This document shows positions 40,851 to 50,015 of a stretch of 64,000 bases of DNA, piece after piece; position 1 is the stretch's first letter; the number at the start of each line of letters is the position of its first letter. The stretch spans positions 5,456,001-5,520,000 of the forward strand of contig NZ_CP084058.1 of the NCBI RefSeq assembly GCF_020215645.1. The letters are read 5' to 3'. The notes beneath the pieces were generated by a model, which made no database searches, was not told the DNA's origin, and was given only the letters and a program-made list of their open reading frames with translations. The position numbers and the translations under genes were made by a program. The stretch is from Nonomuraea gerenzanensis. GTDB taxonomy: Bacteria; Actinomycetota; Actinomycetes; Streptosporangiales; Streptosporangiaceae.

Positions 40851-43523
40851 ATGTCAGATTCTGACGCCATCCACGTGAACGTCGGCGGCGACAACAACGG
40901 AACCGTGCTCGTGGGGGACAACAACATCGTCCATTACACCGATGAACGGACGATCGTCAGCGAGCGGGAGGGCGGTCCGGTGCCGGTGCGCAAGCGGGAG
41001 CATCCCGACCCGCGCTTCCTGCCGGCGAGCGCCGGCGAGCTGGTCGGCCGCGACCGGGAGCTGGCGCGGATCCGCGGCTGGCTCGCCGAGCGCGGCGCTC
41101 CCGTGCTGGTCCACGGGCCGCCGGGCATCGGCAAGTCGGCCGTGCTGCGCCGGATCGCCTGCGACGCCGCGGACGCCGGTGAGGACGTCGTGTTCCTGTC
41201 GGCTGCCGGGCTGGAGACCGAGGACATCGTCCAGGAGCTGTTCGAGGCCTGCTACGACAGCCCTGATCACCTGCCGGGGCCCAAGCGGTTGCGCCGGCTC
41301 ATGGGCAAGGTGCGGGCGCTCGTCGTGATCGACGGTTACGAGGGGTCGGCCGAGTCGCTGGAGCAACTGCTCGACGCCACTCCCGGTGCCGCGTTGCTCA
41401 TCGCCTCGACGCGGCGGCTGCTGGGGGCGGAGGGCCACGTCCTGCCGCTCGGGGGGCTGGCGGAGGCCGACGCCGTGGCCCTGACCACGGCCGAGGCGAC
41501 CGCGGACCCGGCCGGTGCCCTGAGCGGGGAGGAGGCCGCCGCCATCCGCGGGTTGTGCCGGGCCGCGGACGGTCATCCGCGGACGCTGCTCCAGGCCGCC
41601 GCCTTGATGCGCACGTCCGGTGTGCTGCCTGTGGCGGGCGATCCCGATCTCGCAGCCCGCGCCGCGGTCGCGTCCCTGGACGGCGACAGCTCCGCGGCGG
41701 TGCGCGCGCTGGCCGCGCTGCCCGGCGTGCCGGTTTCCGCGCCGGCGCTGGCCGCGCTGGCCTGCCTGCCCTCCCCGCAGGACGCGGACGCCGCGCTCGC
41801 CGAGCTGCGGCGGCTGCGCCTGGCCGAGCCCGCCGGTCCCGGCCACGTCCTGCCCGACGGCACCCCGGTCCCGGACGGCAGGCGGGACGCCGCCGGTTAC
41901 GCCACCCGGCTCGCCGCCTGGGTGCGGGCCGCGGGTCGGGCCGAGGTGGCGGCGAGCGCCGCCGTCATCGTCGCCGTGCTGCGGGCGGCGCTGCGTGAGG
42001 AGGCGCACGATCCCGCGCGGGCCCTGGCCAGGGCCGCCGCGCCGCTGCTCGGCCGCTCCCTGCGCTGGGGCGCCTGGGGCCAGGTCCTGTCACTCGGCCT
42101 CACGGCAGCGACGAACGCCGTCGGCAGCCTCGGTGCGGGTGACGGCGCGATCGGCGGCGCGATCGGTGGCGCGATCGGCGGTGCGGCCAGCGGTGCGGCC
42201 GGTAGCGCGGCCGACGACGTGGCCTACTTCGAGCGCGAGGAGAAGACCCGCGAACGCGCCCTCGGCCTGCTCCTGGGCCTGGGCGGAGGCGGGCTCGGCG
42301 CCGCAGGCGCGATCGCGTTCCTCGGCAAGGGCGGATCCCTCTTCAGCGCGCCGACGATGGCGATCGCGGCCACCACCACGGTGCTGGTGACGGCCGCCGC
42401 CGTCATCGGTGTCCGCCTGGCCACCCCAAGCGCGGCGGAACCACCGGTGGCGGCCGCCACCCCGGCCGCCGCCGGACCCCAGCTCCCCGCCACCGTCCGC
42501 CCAACGGTCAGCACCGTCCTCCCACCGGCCGGCACCGATCTACCGCCGGTCGACAGCGTCCGCTCGCCGGTCGGCACCGTCCGCAGGAACCAGCCCGACC
42601 CGGGCACGGGCACCACGCCGGACGGGGGCCGCGACCCCATCACCCCGCGTCCGGGAACCCCCCGGCTGGCCCTCTCGGACGACGACATCGAGAGCGGCGG
42701 CTCGATCGACGTGCGTGCCACGGGGTTCGAGCCCGGCGAGCGCATCACGTTCTCCTGGACGGGACCGAACGGAAGCGGCGAACTCGGCGCCCGCACCGCC
42801 GACCGCCAGGGCGCAGCGCTGCTGTCCGACGCCGCCATCCCCGCAGCCGGCGCGTACTCGATCACGGCCCAGGGCAGGAGCCAGGACCGGCGTGCCGGCG
42901 CCGCCCTCAACGTCCGCGAGCGTCCAGCACCGCAGATCAGGCTCGCCAGAGTGCCGTCCTCGGTCCAGGCCGAGGCGACGTTCGAGGTGGTGGCCACGGG
43001 CTTCGACGCGAACGAGCCCGTACGCCTCACCCTCGGCGACACTCTCGTCGCCACGGCCCAGGCCGCCCGGAACGGCCAGGTGACGCTGCGCGGCGACGCG
43101 CCCGCCGGCCCGGCCACGTACCGCCTGACCGTCACGGGCCGCTCCGGCGACCGCTCCGCCACCACCCAGCTGACCGTCACCCCGAAGCCGCCCCCCGACC
43201 TGTCCGGCCGCTGGGCCGGGTACCTGGACTTCCGGGACCTGGGGGGCGGTTACTACGAGGGCAGCCGGTACGGGTCCGACTGGGTGGAGCCGAACAGCGG
43301 ATGCACCTACCCCGCGGGCAGCGCCGAGGTGCACCTGTCCGGCCAGGGGCCGGTCTACGAGGGTGAGATCCGCTGGATCTACGGCGCCAACGGGCAGAAC
43401 TGCGAGTTCCAGTGGGGTGCGGCCACCTTCACGCTGGGTCCGGACGGCGACAGCCTGCAGGTGCGCGCGACGGACCCGCGCGATCCGGGCAACACCATGA
43501 CCCGGACGCTGCGGAAAAGCTGA
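40851..43523 (+). CDS. STAND (NLR-like) ATPase with N-terminal amyloid-type motif, membrane helix and C-terminal beta domains
   Basis: An 890-residue signalling ATPase. Residues 8-27 carry VNVGGDNNGTVLVGDNNI, matching the C-terminal motif of the protein encoded upstream. The NTPase follows: Walker A GPPGIGKS (89-96), Walker B LVVID (157-161), then a winged-helix-like region. After a Gly/Ala-rich stretch comes one strong membrane helix (about residues 490-520), then two Ig/IPT-like beta repeats (each with DVRATGFEPGERI or EVVATGFDANEPV) and a final beta-rich domain with several aromatic residues. A sensor on the far side of the membrane is implied. GGGAGGGG precedes the ATG. On activation it probably templates its partner through the shared motif. 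Confidence 0.75.
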   Translation: MSDSDAIHVNVGGDNNGTVLVGDNNIVHYTDERTIVSEREGGPVPVRKREHPDPRFLPASAGELVGRDRELARIRGWLAERGAPVLVHGPPGIGKSAVLRRIACDAADAGEDVVFLSAAGLETEDIVQELFEACYDSPDHLPGPKRLRRLMGKVRALVVIDGYEGSAESLEQLLDATPGAALLIASTRRLLGAEGHVLPLGGLAEADAVALTTAEATADPAGALSGEEAAAIRGLCRAADGHPRTLLQAAALMRTSGVLPVAGDPDLAARAAVASLDGDSSAAVRALAALPGVPVSAPALAALACLPSPQDADAALAELRRLRLAEPAGPGHVLPDGTPVPDGRRDAAGYATRLAAWVRAAGRAEVAASAAVIVAVLRAALREEAHDPARALARAAAPLLGRSLRWGAWGQVLSLGLTAATNAVGSLGAGDGAIGGAIGGAIGGAASGAAGSAADDVAYFEREEKTRERALGLLLGLGGGGLGAAGAIAFLGKGGSLFSAPTMAIAATTTVLVTAAAVIGVRLATPSAAEPPVAAATPAAAGPQLPATVRPTVSTVLPPAGTDLPPVDSVRSPVGTVRRNQPDPGTGTTPDGGRDPITPRPGTPRLALSDDDIESGGSIDVRATGFEPGERITFSWTGPNGSGELGARTADRQGAALLSDAAIPAAGAYSITAQGRSQDRRAGAALNVRERPAPQIRLARVPSSVQAEATFEVVATGFDANEPVRLTLGDTLVATAQAARNGQVTLRGDAPAGPATYRLTVTGRSGDRSATTQLTVTPKPPPDLSGRWAGYLDFRDLGGGYYEGSRYGSDWVEPNSGCTYPAGSAEVHLSGQGPVYEGEIRWIYGANGQNCEFQWGAATFTLGPDGDSLQVRATDPRDPGNTMTRTLRKS

Positions 43524-43553
43524 CCGCTTTCTTGATCTACAACGTAAAGGCGT

Positions 43554-44261
43554 TCAGCCGGTCGGGTGGAACGGCAGCCCGATGTTCTCCCCCTGCATCA
43601 GCCTGTCGATCGACTGCTGCATCACCTTGCTGTCGTTCAGGTGCGGGAACGGCTCCCCGGCGGGCACGTCCACGCCCAGGAACCGGCAGAGCGGCTCCCA
43701 TCCCTCCCGCACGTCGAACACCAGCAACCGCTCGGCCGGCAGGCTCTCCCGCACGGTGGCCGTGTGCCGCTCGAACGCCGCGATGCTGTCCTTCTCGTCA
43801 GGCACCTCGCCGAAGGGCCGGTCGCTGCCGAGCCCCTCCCGGATCATGCGCTCCAGCAGCGGGCGGGTGATCGTCATGTTGTCCACCAGCCCGGTCATCT
43901 CGGGGGCGAGCCTGTCGGCCTGTAAGCGGGCCGGGCCGTTGGCGATGAGCGTCCGCATGCTGGCGAACCAGGCGTCCGGGTCGCGTACGGTGAGGACCAC
44001 CTTGGCCTCCGGGTACGCGGCCGCCAGCTCCCGCCAGAAGAACGAGGCGGGCCAGTCCACAGCGGAGCGGAACCCCTCGAACACGTGGTCCCACTGCGGC
44101 GTCGTGCCGCTGTGGGCCAGGGGCGCCCATCGCCTGGCGCGGTCGGGGTCGGACCCGACGTCGAACATGTGGTGGCAGGGCCCGAAGCCGAGCCGTTCCA
44201 GTGCGGCCTTCATCGAGCTCGTACCGGTGCGCGGGAAACCCGCGCCGATCACAGTCAGCAT
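43554..44261 (-). CDS. Sulfotransferase-family P-loop protein
   Basis: A 235-residue protein of the large bacterial group with sulfotransferase fold. The PAPS phosphate loop is GAGFPRTGTSSMKAALERLG at the N-terminus. KVVLTVRDPDAWFASM carries the 3'-phosphate-binding Arg/Ser, and REGWEPLCRFLGV is typical of the C-terminus. The acceptor is unknown. It is convergent with the STAND gene at 40851-43523, 30 bp apart with no clear terminator. Confidence 0.85.
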   Translation of the reverse strand: MLTVIGAGFPRTGTSSMKAALERLGFGPCHHMFDVGSDPDRARRWAPLAHSGTTPQWDHVFEGFRSAVDWPASFFWRELAAAYPEAKVVLTVRDPDAWFASMRTLIANGPARLQADRLAPEMTGLVDNMTITRPLLERMIREGLGSDRPFGEVPDEKDSIAAFERHTATVRESLPAERLLVFDVREGWEPLCRFLGVDVPAGEPFPHLNDSKVMQQSIDRLMQGENIGLPFHPTG

Positions 44262-44437
44262 GTCGTTCCTCCATGCGGTGTCGGCTAGCCCCTGATCATG
44301 GTGGCGCGATCATGGTCCTGGCAATGCCCGGCGGCCGATGGGGGCTCGTTCAGCGCGGCGTCCGTTCGCGGGGCCGCGAAGGCCGCGGCTCGTCGGAAAC
44401 CTCCCGCGGCGCGACCGGCGATCGTTAGGCTGCGACG

Positions 44438-45211
44438 ATGGAGAACGAGACCGGCACACCCGAGCGTCCCGTCGACGTGCAGCGTCCTGACTGGATCGCG
44501 ACCGCGACCGAGCCCCTCGACCCGGCGACTCCGGTCAACGACTACGACAGCTTCGCCGAGGAGTACTCGGCGGAGAACGAGAGCAGTCTTCTCAACGCCT
44601 ACATCGAGCGGCCGGCGATGGTGGCCCTCGCCGGGGACGTGGCCGGCCGCCGCATCCTCGACGCCGGCTGCGGCTCGGGGGCCCTGGCCGCCGAGTTGCG
44701 CGGGCGCGGTGCCGTCGTCACCGGCATCGACTTCAGTGCCGGGATGCTGGCGGTGGCCAGGCGGCGGCTCGGTGACGACGCGGACCTGCGGGTGGCCGAC
44801 CTGCGGGAGCCGCTGCCGTTCGACGACGGCACGTTCGACGACGTGATGGCGTCGCTGGTGCTGCACTACCTGAAGGACTGGGGGCCGACCCTGGCCGAGA
44901 TGCGGCGCGTGCTCAGGCCCGGCGGGCGGCTGATCGCGTCGGTGAACCACCCGTTCGTGGACTGGCTGGCCGAGGATCCCCGGCCCGTCTACCGCGAGAC
45001 CACCAGCTGCACCGACCTGTGGACGTTCGGCGGGAAGTCCTATCCGCTGGTGTTCTGGCGGCGGCCGTTGCACGCGATGACCGAGGCCTTCACCGGCGCG
45101 GGCTTCCGCCTCTGCGCGATCAGCGAGCCGAAGACCGCGCCGGACGCTCCTGAGCCGTTCTCCGGGATCAGCTTCATGTGCTTCGTCGTCGAGGTGCCGC
45201 CCGCCGGCTGA
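44438..45211 (+). CDS. Class I SAM-dependent methyltransferase
   Basis: A 257-residue methyltransferase of the Methyltransf_11 type. SAM-binding motif I is ILDAGCGSGALAAEL; the acidic residue of motif II is GIDFSAGML; the later motif is FDDVMASLVLHYLKDW followed by RVLRPGG. The substrate is not apparent. It stands alone, 176 bp from the divergent sulfotransferase, and is followed by a hairpin. Confidence 0.88.
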   Translation: MENETGTPERPVDVQRPDWIATATEPLDPATPVNDYDSFAEEYSAENESSLLNAYIERPAMVALAGDVAGRRILDAGCGSGALAAELRGRGAVVTGIDFSAGMLAVARRRLGDDADLRVADLREPLPFDDGTFDDVMASLVLHYLKDWGPTLAEMRRVLRPGGRLIASVNHPFVDWLAEDPRPVYRETTSCTDLWTFGGKSYPLVFWRRPLHAMTEAFTGAGFRLCAISEPKTAPDAPEPFSGISFMCFVVEVPPAG

Positions 45212-45212
45212 C

Positions 45213-45240
45213 CACCACATCGATGATCACGTGGTGGTGG
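45213..45240 (+). terminator. Hairpin after the methyltransferase gene
   Basis: ACCACCAC (45213-45220) and GTGGTGGT (45233-45240) form an 8-bp stem around a 12-base loop, starting two bases after the methyltransferase stop. It is a likely transcription terminator without a T-run. Confidence 0.5.
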
Positions 45241-45441
45241 TTCGACGGTCCGCGGGAGCCAGCGGCGTCACGCCGGAGGTTCGATCGAGCCGCCGGCCGG
45301 GTGCGGCCGGATGGACTGAGCCGCGCCCGCGCGCCCTCCGGCGCGGGCCGGGCTGGACGGATTTCCGCCCGTTGACAGAACGCCCTCACCATATGTCCAG
45401 CCGCATGCTGATATTTCGGAAATGTTAGGGACCATGGGGGC

Positions 45442-45777
45442 GTGAATCTCAACGGTCGTACCTTCGTGATGGTCAGCTCGACGGCGAGCGCGGTGAACCC
45501 CGACAGTCCCACCCGGTTCCAGTACTGGGAGGCCGACGAGGTCGTGTGGGGCGAGTACACCGGCGACACGGTGACCCACGGGCGCTTCGTCGGCACCCGC
45601 GACGGCGACCAGGTGTCGATCGCGTACGCGCACGCGCTGAAGGCCGGCGGCAAGGCGGGCGGGCAGAGCAGCAGCCGCATCGAGACCGGCGACGACGGGC
45701 TGCTGCGCCTGGTGGAGGAGTTCAGCTTCGACGGGGACGACACGCTGCACGTGAGCGTGTGCACCGAGGTCGCCTGA
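45442..45777 (+). CDS. Small beta-rich protein of unknown function (often labelled N-acetylglutamate synthase)
   Basis: A 111-residue protein with the pattern NGRTFVMVSSTASA, TRFQYWEADEVVWGEYTGDT and RFVGTRDGDQVSIAYAHAL. It belongs to a family of small soluble proteins found in many bacteria. Databases sometimes call them N-acetylglutamate synthase, but nothing here shows a GNAT acetyltransferase fold, so I leave the function open. A GTG at 45442 is the start. Confidence 0.65.
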   Translation: MNLNGRTFVMVSSTASAVNPDSPTRFQYWEADEVVWGEYTGDTVTHGRFVGTRDGDQVSIAYAHALKAGGKAGGQSSSRIETGDDGLLRLVEEFSFDGDDTLHVSVCTEVA

Positions 45778-45784
45778 CCGGCGC

Positions 45785-46432
45785 CTAGTCGTCCTTGCGC
45801 AGGGCGGCCCGGCCCTCGGCGGCGCCGACGAAGCGCATCTTGCCGAGCGGCACGTCGCCCTGCGCCTCCTGCACGGGCCGCCGCTGCTGCCGGGGCCGGT
45901 CACGGGCCGGGTCGCGGTCGCTGGGCAGCACGTACGGCCGCCTGAGCACCTCGTCCAGGATGAACACGGTTTCGGTCGCCTTGACCGCCGGGATGTTGGC
46001 CAGCCGGTCGGTCACCATGGTGTGCACGGCGGCCACGTCGGAGACCCGTACCTGGATCATCGCGTCGTGCTGGCCGGTGGTGATCGCGCAGTACTCCACC
46101 TCCGGCATCCGCGCCAGTTCGGCCCTGAACTGCTTCCACATCTGCTGGCGCACGGTCACGAAGATCAGCGCCGTGATGCCGAGCCCCGTCCTGACGTGGT
46201 CGATCTCCGCCGTGAACCGTTTGATCGCGCCGTCGGCACGCAACGCCTCGAAGCGGGTGTAGGCGTTGGCCCGGGAGATGCCCACCCGCTCGGCCAGCGC
46301 CGCGACGGAGATCCTGCCGTTCTCGCGCAGGACCTCAAGGATCTTCAAGTGGATGTCGTCCAGCTCGAGACCGATGCCGATCCGTCCAGGCTGACCGCCA
46401 CCGCTGACACCATTTCTGGAAATTTCACTCAT
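45785..46432 (-). CDS. Lrp/AsnC-family transcriptional regulator
   Basis: A 215-residue regulator. The HTH is LDDIHLKILEVLRENGRISV followed by LAERVGISRANAYTRFEAL; the RAM effector domain contains EYCAITTGQHDAMIQVRV and ends near TETVFILDEV. A 45-residue polar tail exceeds the usual family length. The ATG at 46432 is favoured over 46435 for spacing to GAGG. It is divergent from a peptide ABC operon (110-bp gap), so it probably adjusts peptide uptake to amino-acid supply. Confidence 0.88.
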   Translation of the reverse strand: MSEISRNGVSGGGQPGRIGIGLELDDIHLKILEVLRENGRISVAALAERVGISRANAYTRFEALRADGAIKRFTAEIDHVRTGLGITALIFVTVRQQMWKQFRAELARMPEVEYCAITTGQHDAMIQVRVSDVAAVHTMVTDRLANIPAVKATETVFILDEVLRRPYVLPSDRDPARDRPRQQRRPVQEAQGDVPLGKMRFVGAAEGRAALRKDD

Positions 46433-46522
46433 CATTACCTCACTGACCTTTATATACGTCTTGCCGACCGCACAGTCCCTGGACGATCTGCCGGACAATC
46501 CTCGACATCCTTCTGCTGAACG

Positions 46523-46534
46523 TCCAATTTTGGA
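46523..46534. promoter_or_regulatory. Palindrome TCCAATTTTGGA overlapping the ribosome binding site of the peptide operon
   Basis: A 12-bp dyad (TCCAA-TT-TTGGA) in the divergent region between the Lrp gene and the binding-protein gene overlaps the sequence TTGGAGGA that serves as ribosome binding site. An AT-rich centre fits an Lrp-type site, but one copy is weak evidence. Confidence 0.3.
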
Positions 46535-46542
46535 GGACTCTC

Positions 46543-48123
46543 ATGGCGACCCGCTCGCAGACGGCGGCCGTGCTGCTCGCCGGTGCACTCGCCCTGGCCG
46601 CCTGCGGCGGCGGCGGCAACTCACAGGCCCCCGCGGCCTCCGGCGGCGGTGGTAAGACCCTCGTCATCGACACGTCCTTCGACCTCAAGACCGCCGACCC
46701 CGGCCGCACGTACGAGCCCACGGGCCTCATCGTCGGCAAGGCCGTCTACGAGACGCTGCTCACCTTCGACGGCGCCGACGTGACCAAGCCGGTGCCGGCG
46801 CTGGCCGAGTCGTACGAGCTGTCGGAGGACGGCAAGACGCTGACCCTCAAGCTCAAGCAGGGCGCCACCTTCGCCGACGGCACTCCGGTGACGGCCGACG
46901 ACGTGGTGTTCTCGCTGACCCGCGTGCGCGACATGAAGGGCACGCCGTCGTTCCTGCTGGACGGCGTCGAGGTGGCCAAGACCGACGACACCACGATCAC
47001 GCTGACGTCGAAGACGGCCAACCCGGCGCTGCCGTTCATCCTGCCGAACCCGGCACTCGGCATCCTCAACAGCAAGCTCGCCAAGCAGAACGGCGCGACC
47101 ACCGACGCCCAGGACAAGGCTGAGCAGTACCTGAACGCCAACTCCGCCGGCTCGGGCCCGTACACCATCGAGTCCTTCAACGTGAGCAGCCAGGTCACGC
47201 TCAAGGCGAACCCGAAGTACTACGGCACCAAGCCCGCCTACGACAAGGTCGTCCTCCGCAACGTCGAGGCCGCCACGCAGAAGCTGAACGTCCAGCGCGG
47301 CGACAGCCAGGTGGCCCTGAACCTGTCGGGCGACCAGGTCACCGGCATGCCCGCGACCCTCCAGGTCAAGAAGACCGCCTCGGCGAACGTCATCTTCCTG
47401 CTGGCCAACCAGGACTCCGCGATCAGCAAGACCACGCCGAACGCCAAGTTCGTCGAGGCCGTGCGCAAGGGCGTGGACTACGCGGGCCTGCTGGAGCTGG
47501 CCGGCGAGGGCTCGACCCAGGCGCCGGGCGTGATCCCGTCCCAGATCCTCGGCGCGCTGCCCGCCGACCAGGGCGCCAAGCGCGACGTCGAGGGCGCCAA
47601 GGCGGCGCTGGCCGCCAGCGGGCTGACGAACCCGACCGTGAAGCTGGAGTACCCGAGCGAGCTGACCGTCAACGGGCTGTCGTTCCAGCCGCTGGCCGAG
47701 CGCATCCAGGCCAACCTCAAGGAGGTCGGCATCACGGTGGACCTGCAGCCCGCGCCGGTCACCACGGCGCTGGACAACTACCGCAACGGCAAGGAGGAGA
47801 TGGGCCTGTGGTACTGGGGCCCCGACTATCCGGACCCCAGCGACTACCTCGCCTTCCTGCCCGGTAAGACCGTCGGCCTGCGGGCCGGCTGGAAGCCGGG
47901 CGCGGCCAAGGAGATCGAGGAGGCGGGCGCCAAGGCCGCCGAGACGATCGGCGACGACGCGCGCAAGACCGCCTACGCCGACGTCCAGACCAAGCTCAAC
48001 GCCGCCGGGCCGTTCATCCCGCTGATCCAGCCGAGCCAGAACATCGTTTCGGCCGCCTCGGTGACCGGCCTGGAGTACCACCCGGTGTGGACCGTGGACG
48101 TCGCCGACCTCGGCGCGAAGTAG
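46543..48123 (+). CDS. Peptide/nickel-type ABC transporter substrate-binding lipoprotein
   Basis: A 526-residue SBP_bac_5 family protein. The signal ends in the lipobox LALAAC. The mature part has the family patterns YETLLTFDGADVTKPVPALA, GATFADGTPVTADDVVFSLT and a late YWGPDYPDPSDYLAFL. It captures oligopeptides or similar solutes outside the cell for the importer encoded by the next four genes. TTGGAGGA precedes the ATG. Confidence 0.93.
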   Translation: MATRSQTAAVLLAGALALAACGGGGNSQAPAASGGGGKTLVIDTSFDLKTADPGRTYEPTGLIVGKAVYETLLTFDGADVTKPVPALAESYELSEDGKTLTLKLKQGATFADGTPVTADDVVFSLTRVRDMKGTPSFLLDGVEVAKTDDTTITLTSKTANPALPFILPNPALGILNSKLAKQNGATTDAQDKAEQYLNANSAGSGPYTIESFNVSSQVTLKANPKYYGTKPAYDKVVLRNVEAATQKLNVQRGDSQVALNLSGDQVTGMPATLQVKKTASANVIFLLANQDSAISKTTPNAKFVEAVRKGVDYAGLLELAGEGSTQAPGVIPSQILGALPADQGAKRDVEGAKAALAASGLTNPTVKLEYPSELTVNGLSFQPLAERIQANLKEVGITVDLQPAPVTTALDNYRNGKEEMGLWYWGPDYPDPSDYLAFLPGKTVGLRAGWKPGAAKEIEEAGAKAAETIGDDARKTAYADVQTKLNAAGPFIPLIQPSQNIVSAASVTGLEYHPVWTVDVADLGAK

Positions 48124-48135
48124 GGGCGGTCCGAG

Positions 48136-49158
48136 GTGCCTCCGCTCGCGCGGTTCCTCGTCCGCCGCGTCCTGCTGGCCGTGCTGATGGCCTGGGGCAT
48201 CACGCTGGTGACGTTCGTCCTGACGAACCTCGTCCCCGGCGACCCCGTGGCGGCCAACCTCGGCCAGCGGGCGCTGGGCGACCCGGCCATCGTCGCCCAG
48301 TGGCGGGCCGAGCACGGCCTGGACAAGCCGCTCTGGCAGCAGTACCTGATCCACCTGCAGGGCCTGGTCCAGGGCGACCTGGGCATGAGCCAGCAGAGCC
48401 ACCGGCCCGTCAGCCAGGACCTGGCCGAGTTCGTGCCGGCGACGCTGGAGCTGGCGGGCGCGGCGATCCTGGTCTCGCTGGTGCTGGGCGTGGCGTTCGG
48501 CGTGGTGGCCGCGCTGCGCCGCGACCGGCTCTCCGACCACGTGCTGCGGGTGCTGAGCCTGATCGGCATCTCGGTGCCGACGTTCTGGCTGGCGCTGCTC
48601 GCGTTCTACGTGTTCTTCTACCGCCTGCAGATCACCCCGGGCAGCGGCCGGGTGGACGCCGCCCTCGGCGGCGCCCCCGCCGTCACCGGGCTGCAGACGG
48701 TGGACGCCGTGCTGGCCGGCCGCTGGGACATCTTCTCCTCAGCCGTCGGCCACCTCATCACGCCCGCGCTGGTGCTGGCCCTCTACACGATCGGCCTGCT
48801 GACCCGCTTCACCCGCTCGGCGGTGCTGGAGGTGCTCGGGCAGGACTACGTGCGCGCCGCCCGCGCCAAGGGCCTGCCCGGCAGGACCATCCTGTTCCGG
48901 TACGTGCTGCGCTCGGCGCTGGTGCCCATCATCACCGTGGCGGGCCTGGCCTTCGGCAGCCTGCTGTCGGGCACCGTCCTGGTCGAGGCGATCTTCGCCT
49001 GGCCCGGCATCGGCCAGTACGCCTACAAGAGCGCCACCACCCTCGACCTGCCCGCCGTCATGGGCGTCGGCCTGGTCGTGGGCATCGTCTATCTCGTCAT
49101 CAACCTGGTCGTGGACGTCCTGTACGGCGTCATCGACCCCCGAGTGAGGCTGCAATGA
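48136..49158 (+). CDS. Peptide ABC transporter permease (DppB-like)
   Basis: A 340-residue permease. The N-terminal LARFLVRRVLLAVLMAWGIT then LVPGDPV is characteristic of DppB/OppB. The ATPase-contact loop reads YVRAARAKGLPGRTILFRYV followed by LRSALVP. It starts with GTG 12 bases after the binding-protein stop and overlaps the next permease by ATGA. Confidence 0.94.
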   Translation: MPPLARFLVRRVLLAVLMAWGITLVTFVLTNLVPGDPVAANLGQRALGDPAIVAQWRAEHGLDKPLWQQYLIHLQGLVQGDLGMSQQSHRPVSQDLAEFVPATLELAGAAILVSLVLGVAFGVVAALRRDRLSDHVLRVLSLIGISVPTFWLALLAFYVFFYRLQITPGSGRVDAALGGAPAVTGLQTVDAVLAGRWDIFSSAVGHLITPALVLALYTIGLLTRFTRSAVLEVLGQDYVRAARAKGLPGRTILFRYVLRSALVPIITVAGLAFGSLLSGTVLVEAIFAWPGIGQYAYKSATTLDLPAVMGVGLVVGIVYLVINLVVDVLYGVIDPRVRLQ

Positions 49159-50015
49159 CCCGCGTGAGTCTCCTGGGGCGGCTGCCCGAGGCGTGGCGGC
49201 AGCCGCTGGCCGTCGCCGGCGCCGTGCTCGCGCTGCTGTGGGTGGTCGTGGCGCTGGCCGCGCCCTGGCTCGCCCCGCACGACCCGCTGGCCCAGGAGCT
49301 GCCCCGGCTCGCGCCGCCAGGCCCCGGCCACTGGTTCGGCACCGACCAGCTCGGCCGCGACATCCTGAGCCGCGTCATGTACGGGGCCCGGGTGTCGATC
49401 CCGCTGACGCTGCTGCTGGTGGCCCTGTCGGTGCTGATCGGCGGCCTGCTCGGCGCGTGCGCCGGGTACTTCGGCCGCTGGCTGGACGAGACGATCATGC
49501 GGGTGGCGGACCTGGTGTTCGCGTTCCCGACCGTGATCCTGGCCATGGTGGTGGCCGCCGCGCTGGGCGCCAGCCTCACCAACGCGGTGCTGGCCGTGCT
49601 GGTGGTGGCCTGGCCCGCCTACGCCCGCGTCACGCGCGGGCTGGTGCTCGGGGTGCGCGAGCGGGAGTTCGTGCTGAGCGGCCGGCTGCTGGGCTTCTCC
49701 GTGTGGCGCTCGCTGCGCGTGGACGTGCTGCCGAACATCACCGGCCCGGTCCTCGTGCTGGCCACGCTCGACATCGGCACCGCGCTGCTGCTGCTGTCCG
49801 GGCTGTCGTTCCTGGGGCTGGGGGCCAAGCCGCCGTCCCCCGAGTGGGGGGCGATGGTGGCCTCCGGCGTGGAGGTGTTCGACAGCTGGTGGGTGGCGAC
49901 GTTCCCGGGGCTGGCCATCCTGACCGTCGTGCTGGCGTTCAACTTCCTGGGCGACACGCTGCGCGACGCCCTCGACCCCCGCACGGCCCGCGCGATCAAG
50001 GAGCGTGCCCTGTGA
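49155..50015 (+). CDS. Peptide ABC transporter permease (DppC-like)
   Basis: A 286-residue permease of the OppC/DppC type, with the HWFGTDQLGRDILSRVMYGA signature and the cytoplasmic loop REFVLSGRLLGFSVWRSLRV. It forms the channel with the DppB-like protein. The stop overlaps the GTG of the following ATPase gene. Confidence 0.94.
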   Translation: MTRVSLLGRLPEAWRQPLAVAGAVLALLWVVVALAAPWLAPHDPLAQELPRLAPPGPGHWFGTDQLGRDILSRVMYGARVSIPLTLLLVALSVLIGGLLGACAGYFGRWLDETIMRVADLVFAFPTVILAMVVAAALGASLTNAVLAVLVVAWPAYARVTRGLVLGVREREFVLSGRLLGFSVWRSLRVDVLPNITGPVLVLATLDIGTALLLLSGLSFLGLGAKPPSPEWGAMVASGVEVFDSWWVATFPGLAILTVVLAFNFLGDTLRDALDPRTARAIKERAL

